NCBI GenBank assembly: GCA_016708785.1
Contig: JADJFC010000001.1
Span: forward strand, 124,001-188,000
DNA from: Bacteroidota bacterium
GTDB lineage: Bacteria > Bacteroidota > Bacteroidia > AKYH767-A > 2013-40CM-41-45
Length of the DNA stretch: 64,000 nt
Reading direction: 5' to 3'
The position numbers were made by a program, and so were the translations under genes. Within the stretch, counting starts at the first letter, position 1; each line of letters begins with the position of its first letter. Positions 56,964 through 64,000 of the stretch are shown piece by piece. The notes under the pieces were generated by a model that was not told where the DNA came from, did not search any database, and saw nothing but the letters and a program-made list of their open reading frames with translations.

Positions 56964-57953
56964 TTAAAGCGACAAGATCTCCGCAATCTTCAAAAGTTGA
57001 TACGGAAACTCTTTTTTTCCCTTCACCACATCTGAGTAAGATGTATGACTGATCTCATTATTGATCACTCCCACCATTTCATTCGTCCGGCCTTCGATTA
57101 ATGCTTGAACTGCTGCAACACCTAATCGACTTGCAAGCACTCGATCGTTGCACGTTGGACTACCACCTCTTTGCATGTGACCAAGTACACTCACACGTGT
57201 ATCATACTGATTAAATCGAGCTTTCACTTCGAGAGCAATTTCATAAGCACCACCGGCAACGTCGCCTTCTGCTACAATAACGATCATTGACGACTTTTTA
57301 CGCTCCCATCCACGATCGAGGATCTTAACGATCTGTTCGATCTTTGTTTCTGTTTCCGGAATAAGCACTGCTTCTGCTCCACTCGCTATTCCACTGTAGA
57401 TGGCAATCATTCCTGCATCTCTTCCCATTACTTCAACAAAGAACAATCGATTGTGTGAATCAGCAGTATCTCTGATCTTATCTATCACCTGAATCACTGT
57501 ATTCAATGCAGTATCAAAACCAATGGCATAATCAGTTCCGAAAATATCATTATCGATCGTCTTTGGAACTCCTACTGATGTGATCGGAAATTCTCTGCTG
57601 AATTGTTCAATACCTTTAAAAGATCCATCGCCTCCAATCACTACCAAAGCTTCAATCCCTTCTTTCACTAAATTGTCGTATGCTTTTTTTCTGCCTTCTA
57701 CCGTTTTGAATGCTTCACTTCGGGCTGTCTTTAAAATCGTTCCGCCACGTTGCAATATATTACTTACACTATGGGATCCAAGTCTAACAAACTCTCCTTT
57801 AATCATTCCTTCATAACCCTGGAGAATGCCTGTAACTTCCATCCCATGATAAATGCCGGTTCTGACTACTGCACGAATTGCTGCATTCAAACCGGGACAA
57901 TCACCACCTGTTGTAACTACACCGATCTTTTTAAACTTCTTCGTTGTTCCCAT
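56964..57953 (-). CDS. pfkA: 6-phosphofructokinase
   Basis: 329 residues: GVVTTGGDCPGLNAAIRAVVR, VVIGGDGSFKGIEQF, GVPKTIDNDIFGTDYAIGFDTALN, FVEVMGRDAGMIAIYSGIASGAE, LGHMQRGGSPTCNDRVLASRLG. It phosphorylates fructose-6-P in glycolysis. The donor-determining positions are mixed: GGDGS (glycine, as in ATP enzymes) but PKTIDND (lysine where E. coli has glycine). Its ATG lies inside the end of the methyltransferase gene (23-base overlap). Confidence 0.92.
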   Translation of the reverse strand: MGTTKKFKKIGVVTTGGDCPGLNAAIRAVVRTGIYHGMEVTGILQGYEGMIKGEFVRLGSHSVSNILQRGGTILKTARSEAFKTVEGRKKAYDNLVKEGIEALVVIGGDGSFKGIEQFSREFPITSVGVPKTIDNDIFGTDYAIGFDTALNTVIQVIDKIRDTADSHNRLFFVEVMGRDAGMIAIYSGIASGAEAVLIPETETKIEQIVKILDRGWERKKSSMIVIVAEGDVAGGAYEIALEVKARFNQYDTRVSVLGHMQRGGSPTCNDRVLASRLGVAAVQALIEGRTNEMVGVINNEISHTSYSDVVKGKKEFPYQLLKIAEILSL

Positions 57954-59121
57954 CTTTTATTTTGTGAATCTTCTTTGTTCCTCTGTATAATTCATACTTC
58001 AACATTCTGCATTCCAATGCGCCATTGTATAACTGAATTTTCGCAGTAGCATGCAAACCTATATTCTTTGCTGCTTCTTTGTTGGCTGTTAAAATCCAGG
58101 CATTACTTCCTGAATATTTCAATTTCAACTGATCGCCAATATTCTTGTACAAATTGAAAAGATCATCATCGGTGATCCTGCCACCATATGGCGGATTTGT
58201 CACAATTGTTTGAACACTGTCTTTCGGAGTATAATCTTCAAATGGCATTGCATGAAAATCAATGTCATTCTCTACGCCTGCTTCTTTTGCATTCTCTGTC
58301 GAATTCCTGATTGCCTGATGTGAACGATCAATTCCAGTGATCGAAAAATCAAGCGATGGCTTTTCATTTTGCTTCGCCTCATCCAATAACGATTTCCACA
58401 ATTCGGCATCGTAATCATTCCAACGCTCAAAGCCAAATTCATTTCTGAAAATTCCGGGTGCAATATTTCTTGCCATCATTGCTGCTTCAATCACGATCGT
58501 TCCGCTTCCACACATGATGTCTGTAAAATTACTGGCACGATCCCACTTGCTTAACATTATCATTCCGGCTGCCAATGTCTCATTTAAAGGAGCTTCGCCT
58601 TGCTGCGACCGATAACCGCGCTTGTGCAATGAGTCACCTGAACTGTCGAGTGATACGGATGCAATGTTCTGATGAATGTGGATATTAATTCTCACTTTCG
58701 GAAAACGAAGATCCACATTCGGACGAACTCCGGTTTTCTCTCTGAACTGATCGACTATTGCATCTTTAGTCTTGAGAGAAATGTACAACGTATGCGTTAG
58801 TGTTGAATACGATGTCACAGCATCTACTGCAAGCGTATCATTCTCTGTCAAATATTCGCTCCAATCAATTTTTTTTATTTCATCATATAATTGCTGTTCA
58901 TTCCCTGCCGGAAATGATTTTATCGGCTTAAGTATCCGCAATGCAAGACGACTATATAAATTCGCCCTATACATAGTTTCTAAATCGCCTTCGAAATGAA
59001 CTATTCTTGTCCCTTTCTTCAAATTAATTGCACCAACTTTTCCTAGTTCTTCTACTAAAAGGTCTTCAAAACCAAAAGAGGTTTTTGCAGACATTGGAAA
59101 TCTGTCTTTTTTATTTGTCAT
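57931..59121 (-). CDS. THUMP-domain class I RNA methyltransferase (RlmL N-terminal-like)
   Basis: N-terminal ferredoxin-like/THUMP part (FGFEDLLVEELGKVGAINLKKG, RINIHIHQNIASVSLDSSGDSLHKRGYR) and a Rossmann methyltransferase part (TDIMCGSGTIVIEAAMMARNIAPG; ITGIDRSHQAIRNSTENAKEAGV; catalytic VTNPPYGGRI). This is the m2G-forming 23S rRNA methyltransferase type (RlmL residues 1-380, here without the RlmK half). 396 residues. Overlaps pfkA downstream; 6 bases from corA upstream, so the three form one unit. Confidence 0.88.
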   Translation of the reverse strand: MTNKKDRFPMSAKTSFGFEDLLVEELGKVGAINLKKGTRIVHFEGDLETMYRANLYSRLALRILKPIKSFPAGNEQQLYDEIKKIDWSEYLTENDTLAVDAVTSYSTLTHTLYISLKTKDAIVDQFREKTGVRPNVDLRFPKVRINIHIHQNIASVSLDSSGDSLHKRGYRSQQGEAPLNETLAAGMIMLSKWDRASNFTDIMCGSGTIVIEAAMMARNIAPGIFRNEFGFERWNDYDAELWKSLLDEAKQNEKPSLDFSITGIDRSHQAIRNSTENAKEAGVENDIDFHAMPFEDYTPKDSVQTIVTNPPYGGRITDDDLFNLYKNIGDQLKLKYSGSNAWILTANKEAAKNIGLHATAKIQLYNGALECRMLKYELYRGTKKIHKIKDGNNEEV

Positions 59122-59127
59122 TTTTAT

Positions 59128-60252
59128 TTATCCCTTTGTCAGCCATCCTTTTTTGTAAAAGAAAATGATCTGACCAATTACTATTAACAACATTACTCCG
59201 CAAACAATAATATAGCCGTGTGGTGAGTACAATTCCGGCATATTCAATGGAAAGAACTTACCCGTCTCGGGGTCTACTCTCGAAAAATTCATCCCATACA
59301 ATCCAACAATAAATGTCAGTGGAATGAAGATCGTCGAAATGATCGTTAACACCTTCATCACTTGATTCAATTTAAAACTAACCGACGAATGGTAAACATC
59401 CATCAAAGACGCAGTGACCTCCTTATAACTTTCAATCAGATCGAGTAATTGAATACAATGATCGTATGAATCTCTAAAATAAACTTTCGTAGTATCTGCA
59501 ATTTCTGTGAACGATGAACGGAGAATGTCATTCATTTTATCGCGTTCGCTCCAAATGGTTCGGCGCAATAAAATAAGATCACGCTTTGTTTCGAGTACTC
59601 TGTTCAACGATTCACGAGTTGGGTTGGTCAATAACTCATCCTGAAGTTCATCCAATCGATCACCTGTTCTTTCAAGGATTGGGTAAAAATTATCGATTGC
59701 CATATCCATCAATGAATATGCTAGATAATCTGAACCTGACTTTCGCATATTTCCTTTCCCGTGACGAATCCTTTCTCTTACAGGTTCTAGGATATCGTCA
59801 TACTTGTCTTGAATGGTAATAACATAATTTGACCCAAGGAAGATACTTAATTGGTCATTTATCAAAACTCCCTGTTTCTCAGACACCATCCGTGAAACGA
59901 AAAATAAATGACCCTTGAATTCCTCTGCTTTCGGGCGCTGATATACATTCACGACATCTTCCATTTGCAACCTGTGAATGTTGAAGCAATCAGCCAGCTG
60001 CTCCAGAAAATTCTTATCTCCAAAACCTTTTATATCGAACCAATGGAAATTCAACGGATAAGTATCCAACTGACTTCTGATCTCAGCTACACCGGAAATT
60101 TCCTTTTCAAAATACTCATTTTGATTATAGCTAAATGACTTGATCTTTAGCTCCAGCGCATCTGATGGAATTACTATTGCACCAGGTGCTGTACCGGGCG
60201 GCGAATGACGGATCTTCTTTGAACGATGGACTCTGTGACTTGATTTTTTCAT
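59128..60252 (-). CDS. corA: CorA-family magnesium transporter
   Basis: 374 residues: large cytoplasmic N-terminal domain, long coiled helix (LDELQDELLTNPTRESLNRVLETKRDLILLRR), and two C-terminal membrane segments. The pore motif GMN is in FIVGLYGMNF, with the second segment IIVCGVMLLIVIGQIIFFYKKGW. It mediates Mg2+ (possibly Co2+/Ni2+) uptake at the inner membrane. Divergent from the methyltransferase gene at 60376. Confidence 0.92.
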   Translation of the reverse strand: MKKSSHRVHRSKKIRHSPPGTAPGAIVIPSDALELKIKSFSYNQNEYFEKEISGVAEIRSQLDTYPLNFHWFDIKGFGDKNFLEQLADCFNIHRLQMEDVVNVYQRPKAEEFKGHLFFVSRMVSEKQGVLINDQLSIFLGSNYVITIQDKYDDILEPVRERIRHGKGNMRKSGSDYLAYSLMDMAIDNFYPILERTGDRLDELQDELLTNPTRESLNRVLETKRDLILLRRTIWSERDKMNDILRSSFTEIADTTKVYFRDSYDHCIQLLDLIESYKEVTASLMDVYHSSVSFKLNQVMKVLTIISTIFIPLTFIVGLYGMNFSRVDPETGKFFPLNMPELYSPHGYIIVCGVMLLIVIGQIIFFYKKGWLTKG

Positions 60253-60375
60253 TATAAATTTAAGCTCTTGCGATCGCTTAAAAGTAAAACTTAGTTTTGG
60301 ATAATTGAGCGAGTTGGCAAAGAGTTTTCAAATACTGATACCAATCAGAATTTTAGCTAAATTAGCCCTCAATTT

Positions 60376-61161
60376 ATGAGTAATAGCATCACCAAAGCCA
60401 AGCCTGTCGTCCATGAAACAGACGACAAAAAAGAATGGTTCGAAACCTGGTTCGATTCACCGTATTATCATATTCTGTACAAAGATCGTGACCATAAAGA
60501 AGCTGAACTTTTTCTCGACCATTTGATCACTTTTCTTGCACCTAAACCCAAATCCCGAATCCTGGATGTTGCTTGTGGTAAAGGCCGACATTCGATTTAC
60601 CTCAATAAAAAAGGTTTCAAAGTTACCGGATACGACCTTTCTGAAGAAAGTATTTCATACGACAAGCAATTCGAAAATGACGGCCTCGAATTTTATCTGC
60701 ATGATATGCGGGAAACTTTTCGTTCCAATTATTATGATTTCGTAATTAATCTCTTCAGCAGTTTCGGATACTTTGAAAAGGAAAGAGACAATGTCAGATG
60801 TCTGATATCGCATGCGACTGCACTTAAACCCGATGGAATATTTGTTTTTGACTATTTCAATTGCAGCAAAATTGTTTTATCCGGTGAAATGCAAATGGAG
60901 AAAGAAATCGACGGAATTAAATTTCAAATAAAAAAATCGATCACCGGAAATATCGTCCATAAAATAATTGAATTCAGTGACAAAGGCGAAGATTATCACT
61001 TCGAAGAACGCGTAATGCTCTTGAACAAAGAAATACTTATGCGATTTTTCGATATCGCCGGACTGGAAATAATTCGCACATTCGGCAATTATGACTTGCA
61101 ACCGTTTGAAGAGAATACATCAGAAAGATTAATTTTAATAGCTAAAAAATTATCGAAATAG
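60376..61161 (+). CDS. Class I SAM-dependent methyltransferase
   Basis: 261 residues: N-terminal EWFETWFDSPYYHILYKDRDHKEAELF, motif I ILDVACGKGRHSIYL, VTGYDLSEESI, FVINLFSSFGYFEKERDN, LKPDGIFVFDYFN. The beginning WFDSPYYHILYKDRD is characteristic of a methyltransferase group common in Bacteroidota; substrate unknown. It ends one base before the ZIP transporter gene, so the two are coupled. Confidence 0.85.
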   Translation: MSNSITKAKPVVHETDDKKEWFETWFDSPYYHILYKDRDHKEAELFLDHLITFLAPKPKSRILDVACGKGRHSIYLNKKGFKVTGYDLSEESISYDKQFENDGLEFYLHDMRETFRSNYYDFVINLFSSFGYFEKERDNVRCLISHATALKPDGIFVFDYFNCSKIVLSGEMQMEKEIDGIKFQIKKSITGNIVHKIIEFSDKGEDYHFEERVMLLNKEILMRFFDIAGLEIIRTFGNYDLQPFEENTSERLILIAKKLSK

Positions 61162-61162
61162 A

Positions 61163-61879
61163 ATGCCACTATATGCCTATCTTCTATTGTTCGGAACGAT
61201 CGTTTTAAGTGGTCTGTCTTTTTTTGCTTTTAAAACAGTTGGTGCAAAGCAATTAAAACTACTCTTATCCTTCAGTGGATCTTATCTTTTTGCACTCACA
61301 GTACTCCATTTAATTCCTGATGTCTATCACAATGGAGATCACTCAATCGGAATATTTATCTTCATCGGTTTCTTTCTTCAAATTTGTCTCGAATTTTTTT
61401 CAGAAGGTATTGAACATGGGCATATTCATGTTCACAAACATCAGAATGCTGCATTTCCTTTGGGAATGATGCTTGGACTTTGTTTACATAGTTTTCTGGA
61501 AGGAATGCCATTGATACAAAAATTTCAGGAATCAAGCACTCAACGATCTTTGTTGACAGGAATTATTCTCCATCACATCCCTGTGGCTGTTGCTCTTATG
61601 AGCATGCTCATGCAATCGGGAGTTAAAAAAATTACAGCGATTACATTCCTAACCATTTTTGCATTAATGGCTCCTGCAGGAGCATTGAGCAGTTATGTAA
61701 TAAGTAAGGGGGATATTGAAAATCTCCCCCTTTTCTTTAATCAGATGATGGCTGTTGTGATTGGAATCTTCCTACACATTTCCACGACAATACTTTTTGA
61801 GACTTACGAACAACACCGTTTCAATTATCTTAAATTGCTGATCATCCTACTCGGAGGACTTTTGGCATTTCTTTCGTAG
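61163..61879 (+). CDS. ZIP-family metal transporter
   Basis: About eight membrane segments over 238 residues. Histidine-rich loop EHGHIHVHKHQN (residues about 90-101), then the two metal-binding helices LGLCLHSFLEGMPL (H and E) and GIILHHIPVAVALMSML (H-H-P). It imports zinc or another divalent metal, or moves it across the inner membrane. Convergent with the peroxiredoxin gene, ten bases away. Confidence 0.87.
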   Translation: MPLYAYLLLFGTIVLSGLSFFAFKTVGAKQLKLLLSFSGSYLFALTVLHLIPDVYHNGDHSIGIFIFIGFFLQICLEFFSEGIEHGHIHVHKHQNAAFPLGMMLGLCLHSFLEGMPLIQKFQESSTQRSLLTGIILHHIPVAVALMSMLMQSGVKKITAITFLTIFALMAPAGALSSYVISKGDIENLPLFFNQMMAVVIGIFLHISTTILFETYEQHRFNYLKLLIILLGGLLAFLS

Positions 61880-61888
61880 GAAAATTAT

Positions 61889-62356
61889 TTATTTCAAAGA
61901 TTGAACCGCAGCTTTGATCGCATCCATATTAGGGAAATCGCCCGGACTAGGAAGAATTTCAATGAAACGTATTGTGCCTTCAGTATCAAGAACGAATGTA
62001 GAACGTTTTGCTACATCTTTATATCCAAATGCGAATTCATGATGTACGACGTCATACGCTTTTATCGTTTCTTTATTGAAATCAGAAAGTAAAGGATAAG
62101 TGATCTTGTTATCGGCCGCAAAGTGTTTCAGTGCAAAAAATGTGTCAATTGAAATACCGATCACATTTGCATTCAACTCTGAATAACCATTATAGTCTTC
62201 TTGAATTGCACACATCTCCTTTGTGCAACCGCCTGTCCATGCCATTGGAAAGAAAAAGATAACCAGATTCTTTCCTTTAAATTGTTCTAATGTAACTTCA
62301 TTTTTTTCCGTATCCAGAAGTTTAAAACCGGGTGCTTTTTGTCCTACTTGTAACAT
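61889..62356 (-). CDS. Peroxiredoxin, AhpE/BCP-like
   Basis: The start is ATG 62356 (MLQVGQKAPGF), giving 155 residues. The longer frame upstream encodes only the heptamer array and is not coding. Peroxidatic C44 sits in MAWTGGCTKEMC, and C49 is five residues on, the spacing of atypical two-Cys BCP enzymes. Further: GISIDTFFALKHFAADNKITYPLLSDF. The loop has AWTGGC instead of the common FSPVC. Reduces peroxides. Divergent from ahpC. Confidence 0.88.
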   Translation of the reverse strand: MLQVGQKAPGFKLLDTEKNEVTLEQFKGKNLVIFFFPMAWTGGCTKEMCAIQEDYNGYSELNANVIGISIDTFFALKHFAADNKITYPLLSDFNKETIKAYDVVHHEFAFGYKDVAKRSTFVLDTEGTIRFIEILPSPGDFPNMDAIKAAVQSLK

Positions 62357-62391
62357 GTTTTCGTTGGGGGTTTTATTTGGTTTGTGATGAA

Positions 62392-62440
62392 ATTCGTTTT
62401 TCGTCTTTCGTTCTTTGTTTTTCGTTTTTCGTTTTTCGAA
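62392..62440. repeat. TTTCGTT heptamer array upstream of the AhpE/BCP-like gene
   Basis: Seven units: ATTCGTT, TTTCGTC, TTTCGTT, CTTTGTT, TTTCGTT, TTTCGTT, TTTCGAA. Same word family as at 9551-9592 and inverse of 62773-62808. Confidence 0.9.
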
Positions 62441-62715
62441 GCAAAGATTCGAATAACGAATCTCTGAATTAGAATACTCGCTGCGAAGATACGTGATAAA
62501 TGTCATGACTCAAAAACCAGAATTCGCTCCTTTTCCTTACCATACATTCGTTCATATGCTTTTTAATTAATTTAAACCAACCTCAAAGTTTACAATAATA
62601 TATCCCCAATAAACTGACCAGCAGGTTATTATCGCGACCCAATTTAAATAGAAATCATGATATATATCTCTTCATTTCAAGGTTTGCATCATGCTTTTTT
62701 CAGCGATGTTTTGAT

Positions 62716-62723
62716 TACTTTTG
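62716..62723 (+). promoter_or_regulatory. Promoter -7 element TACTTTTG for ahpC
   Basis: Fits TAnnTTTG; leaves a leader of about 110 bases that includes the heptamer array 62773-62808. Confidence 0.5.
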
Positions 62724-62772
62724 CACTCTGAAACTGTTAATAGAAAATCGACTTTCCAAATCAAAGTCCGCA

Positions 62773-62808
62773 TTCGAAAAACAAAAGACGAAAAACAAAA
62801 AACGAATT
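62773..62808. repeat. Inverted-orientation TTTCGTT heptamer array in the ahpC leader
   Basis: On the minus strand: ATTCGTT, TTTTGTT, TTTCGTC, TTTTGTT, TTTCGAA. Complementary to the array at 62392-62440, so the two could pair. Confidence 0.88.
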
Positions 62809-62839
62809 AATCAACATTAAAAATAATAAATCAAAAAAA

Positions 62840-63469
62840 ATGTCACTAGTAGGAAAAAAAGCCCCATCATTTAAGGCAAAAGCAGTAGTATTCGGAGAAC
62901 AATTTGTGAATGACTTCACATTAGATTCTTATATCGGCAAGAAAGAAGTGATCTTCTTTTTTTATCCGAAAGATTTCACATTTGTTTGTCCTACAGAGCT
63001 ACACGCATTTCAAGAGAAACTTATTGAATTCGAAAAAAGAAATGTAGCTGTTGTTGCATGTTCGACCGATACAGAACAATCTCATTGGGGATGGTTACAG
63101 GTACCAAAAAATCAAGGTGGTATCAAAGGAGTAACTTATCCCATCGTTGCCGATACAACAAAAACCATTTCAATAAACTTTGGTGTTCTTTCAGGAGAAT
63201 ATCAGTACAATGAAGAAGGTCAATTAACAGCGAACGGTCCAATGATCGCTTTCCGTGGATTATTCCTGATCGACAAACAAGGAAAAGTTCGTCATGAATT
63301 GATCAACGATCTTCCATTAGGTCGTAACGTCGATGAAGCACTTCGTATGGTAGATGCTCTTCAATTCTTTGAAGAAAACGGCGAAGTTTGTCCTGCCAAC
63401 TGGACGAAAGGTGCCGAAACTATGAAAGAATCACACGAAGGTGTGGCGGCTTATTTGTCGAAGAACTAG
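62840..63469 (+). CDS. ahpC: Typical 2-Cys peroxiredoxin
   Basis: 209 residues of the Prx1/AhpC group. Peroxidatic C50 is in FTFVCPTELHAFQ, resolving C184 in EVCPANW. STDTEQSHWGWLQVPKNQGG, YPIVADTTKTI and RGLFLIDKQGKVRHELINDLPLGRNVDEALR are typical. It removes H2O2 and organic peroxides; no AhpF is adjacent. A GTGAA pentamer array starts one base after the stop. Confidence 0.94.
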   Translation: MSLVGKKAPSFKAKAVVFGEQFVNDFTLDSYIGKKEVIFFFYPKDFTFVCPTELHAFQEKLIEFEKRNVAVVACSTDTEQSHWGWLQVPKNQGGIKGVTYPIVADTTKTISINFGVLSGEYQYNEEGQLTANGPMIAFRGLFLIDKQGKVRHELINDLPLGRNVDEALRMVDALQFFEENGEVCPANWTKGAETMKESHEGVAAYLSKN

Positions 63470-63470
63470 A

Positions 63471-63510
63471 GTGAAGTGAAGTGAAGTGAAGTGAAGTGAA
63501 GTGAAGTGAA
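63471..63510. repeat. GTGAA pentamer array behind ahpC
   Basis: Eight perfect GTGAA units immediately after the ahpC stop, identical word (GAAGT in rotation) to the array behind pfkA in sense orientation. Confidence 0.95.
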
Positions 63511-63564
63511 AAAGTATGGGGAGAATTGTTAGTATAAATTCTTTTGAAATACATCCCGGTATTT

Positions 63565-63600
63565 TTCATTTTACTTCATTCTACTTCATTTTACTTCATT
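63565..63600. repeat. Complementary TTACTTCATT array behind mazG
   Basis: TTCAT-TTTAC / TTCAT-TCTAC units repeat with period 10 (2 x 5). In the mazG sense they read ATGAAGTAAA and overlap the mazG stop codon (63598-63596). They are largely complementary to the GTGAA array behind the convergent ahpC gene. Confidence 0.85.
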
Positions 63601-64000
63601 TTTTTTTCGCTTCATTCCAATAAACATCCATCTCCTCCAACGTCATATCGCTCAAATTTTTTCCGCTTTTTTTGGCAGCTTCTTCGAGGTATTGAAAACG
63701 ATAGATGAATTTTTTATTTGTTCGCTCTAAAGCTTCATCCGGATTGATCTTTTTGAATCGTGCAAAATTGATCAGGCTAAAAAGCAAATCGCCGAATTCT
63801 TCTTCCATGTGTTTCTGATCACCGCTATCGGCTGCTTGTTTGAATTCCGCCAGCTCCTCTTCTACTTTATCCCACACCTGATGAGGTTCATCCCAGTCAA
63901 ATCCAACACCTCTTGCCTTTTCCTGGATGCGCATTGCTTTCACCATTGGCGGCAATGATTTCGGGACACCGGACAAAACTGACTTGTTTCCTTCTTTCAA
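63596..64000 (-). CDS. mazG: Nucleoside triphosphate pyrophosphohydrolase MazG, C-terminal part (5' end outside window)
   Basis: The last 134 residues of MazG: VKAMRIQEKARGVGFDWDEPHQVWDKVEEELAEF, then EEEFGDLLFSLINFARF with the EExxD metal-binding motif, and NKKFIYRFQYLEEAA. It hydrolyses NTPs, including damaged ones, to NMP and PPi. The start lies to the right of the window; the frame is open to the edge. Confidence 0.92.
   Translation of the reverse strand: MKEGNKSVLSGVPKSLPPMVKAMRIQEKARGVGFDWDEPHQVWDKVEEELAEFKQAADSGDQKHMEEEFGDLLFSLINFARFKKINPDEALERTNKKFIYRFQYLEEAAKKSGKNLSDMTLEEMDVYWNEAKKK

Larger units (their letters stand above)
62357..62839. other. Divergent regulatory gap between two peroxiredoxin genes
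   Basis: About 480 bases without a gene. It contains the heptamer array 62392-62440, a TAnnTTTG promoter at 62716-62723 and the inverted-orientation array 62773-62808. No OxyR- or PerR-like operator is obvious to me. Confidence 0.7.

Noticed and set aside
56667..57035. Open frames encoding long His/Phe/Thr/Ser repeats near 56.8 kb
   Set aside because: They are translations of the ACTTC pentamer array and not genes.
62357..62506. Longer N-terminus for the AhpE/BCP-like peroxiredoxin
   Set aside because: The extra 50 residues are translated heptamer repeats (Lys/Arg/Thr/Asn-rich); peroxiredoxin homology starts at ATG 62356.
5673..63600. Short-word arrays as CRISPR arrays
   Set aside because: Units are 5-7 bases, contiguous and without unique spacers, and no cas genes are present.

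Overview
The window is chromosomal DNA of a member of the phylum Bacteroidota. This is supported by proteins with type IX secretion (T9SS) C-terminal sorting domains, SprB and PKD repeats, many families typical of the phylum (DUF4199, DUF5686, DUF1573, the WbqC family, long NusB, GlmU-family protein), futalosine-type menaquinone synthesis (MqnE), and recurring TAnnTTTG promoter -7 elements. No rRNA, tRNA, CRISPR array, phage or transposase gene is seen. The only RNA gene recognised is the small SRP RNA.

Layout. 1-5.8 kb: a very large secreted surface protein running off the left edge, preceded by a small secreted protein whose 5' end is disrupted by a heptanucleotide array. 6-9.5 kb: ATP-cone nuclease, methyltransferase, LMW phosphatase and ferritin-like/VIT iron transporter. 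9.6-14.2 kb: mqnE, an orphan OmpR-type regulator and a T9SS-exported M43 metalloprotease. 14.3-20.7 kb: TonB-type protein, YkgJ-type Cys-cluster protein, then a DUF4199 / GT2 / GT4 / DUF5686 envelope operon. 20.8-22.6 kb: SRP RNA, transaldolase, Sua5/YrdC. 22.6-28.4 kb: beta-lactamase-fold nuclease, then the nusB-DUF1573-yajC-ybbR-coaE block and an amino-acid dehydrogenase. 28.5-36 kb: ABC exporter, dnaB, a lipoprotein, accA, guaD, ispE. 36-43.7 kb: a MoxR/chelatase-type ATPase with a VWA partner, a RecB/AddA-like helicase-nuclease, a membrane-anchored receiver and an acyltransferase. 43.7-51.7 kb: pruA, FtsB/DivIC-like protein, methylmalonyl-CoA mutase large subunit, GlmU-family protein, rpmE, DUF349 protein. 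52-64 kb: PKD-repeat T9SS protein, beta-helix lipoprotein, WbqC protein, pfkA, rRNA methyltransferase, corA, ZIP transporter, two peroxiredoxins and mazG (cut by the right edge).

Two window-wide patterns stand out. First, at least ten genes are split by single-base indels, most of them in short A/T runs. Restoring one base rebuilds a full-length family member each time, so I annotate them as single genes; consensus error is the most economical explanation, with slippage as the alternative. Second, many intergenic gaps carry short tandem arrays, mostly of 7-base words. They often start within a few bases of a stop codon and are often paired as inverted arms able to form long hairpins. A small set of words (CAGGTTT, AACGAAA, GTGAGTA, GAAGT and a few more) recurs at unrelated genes. 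This is the least explained feature here and the best candidate for something undescribed.
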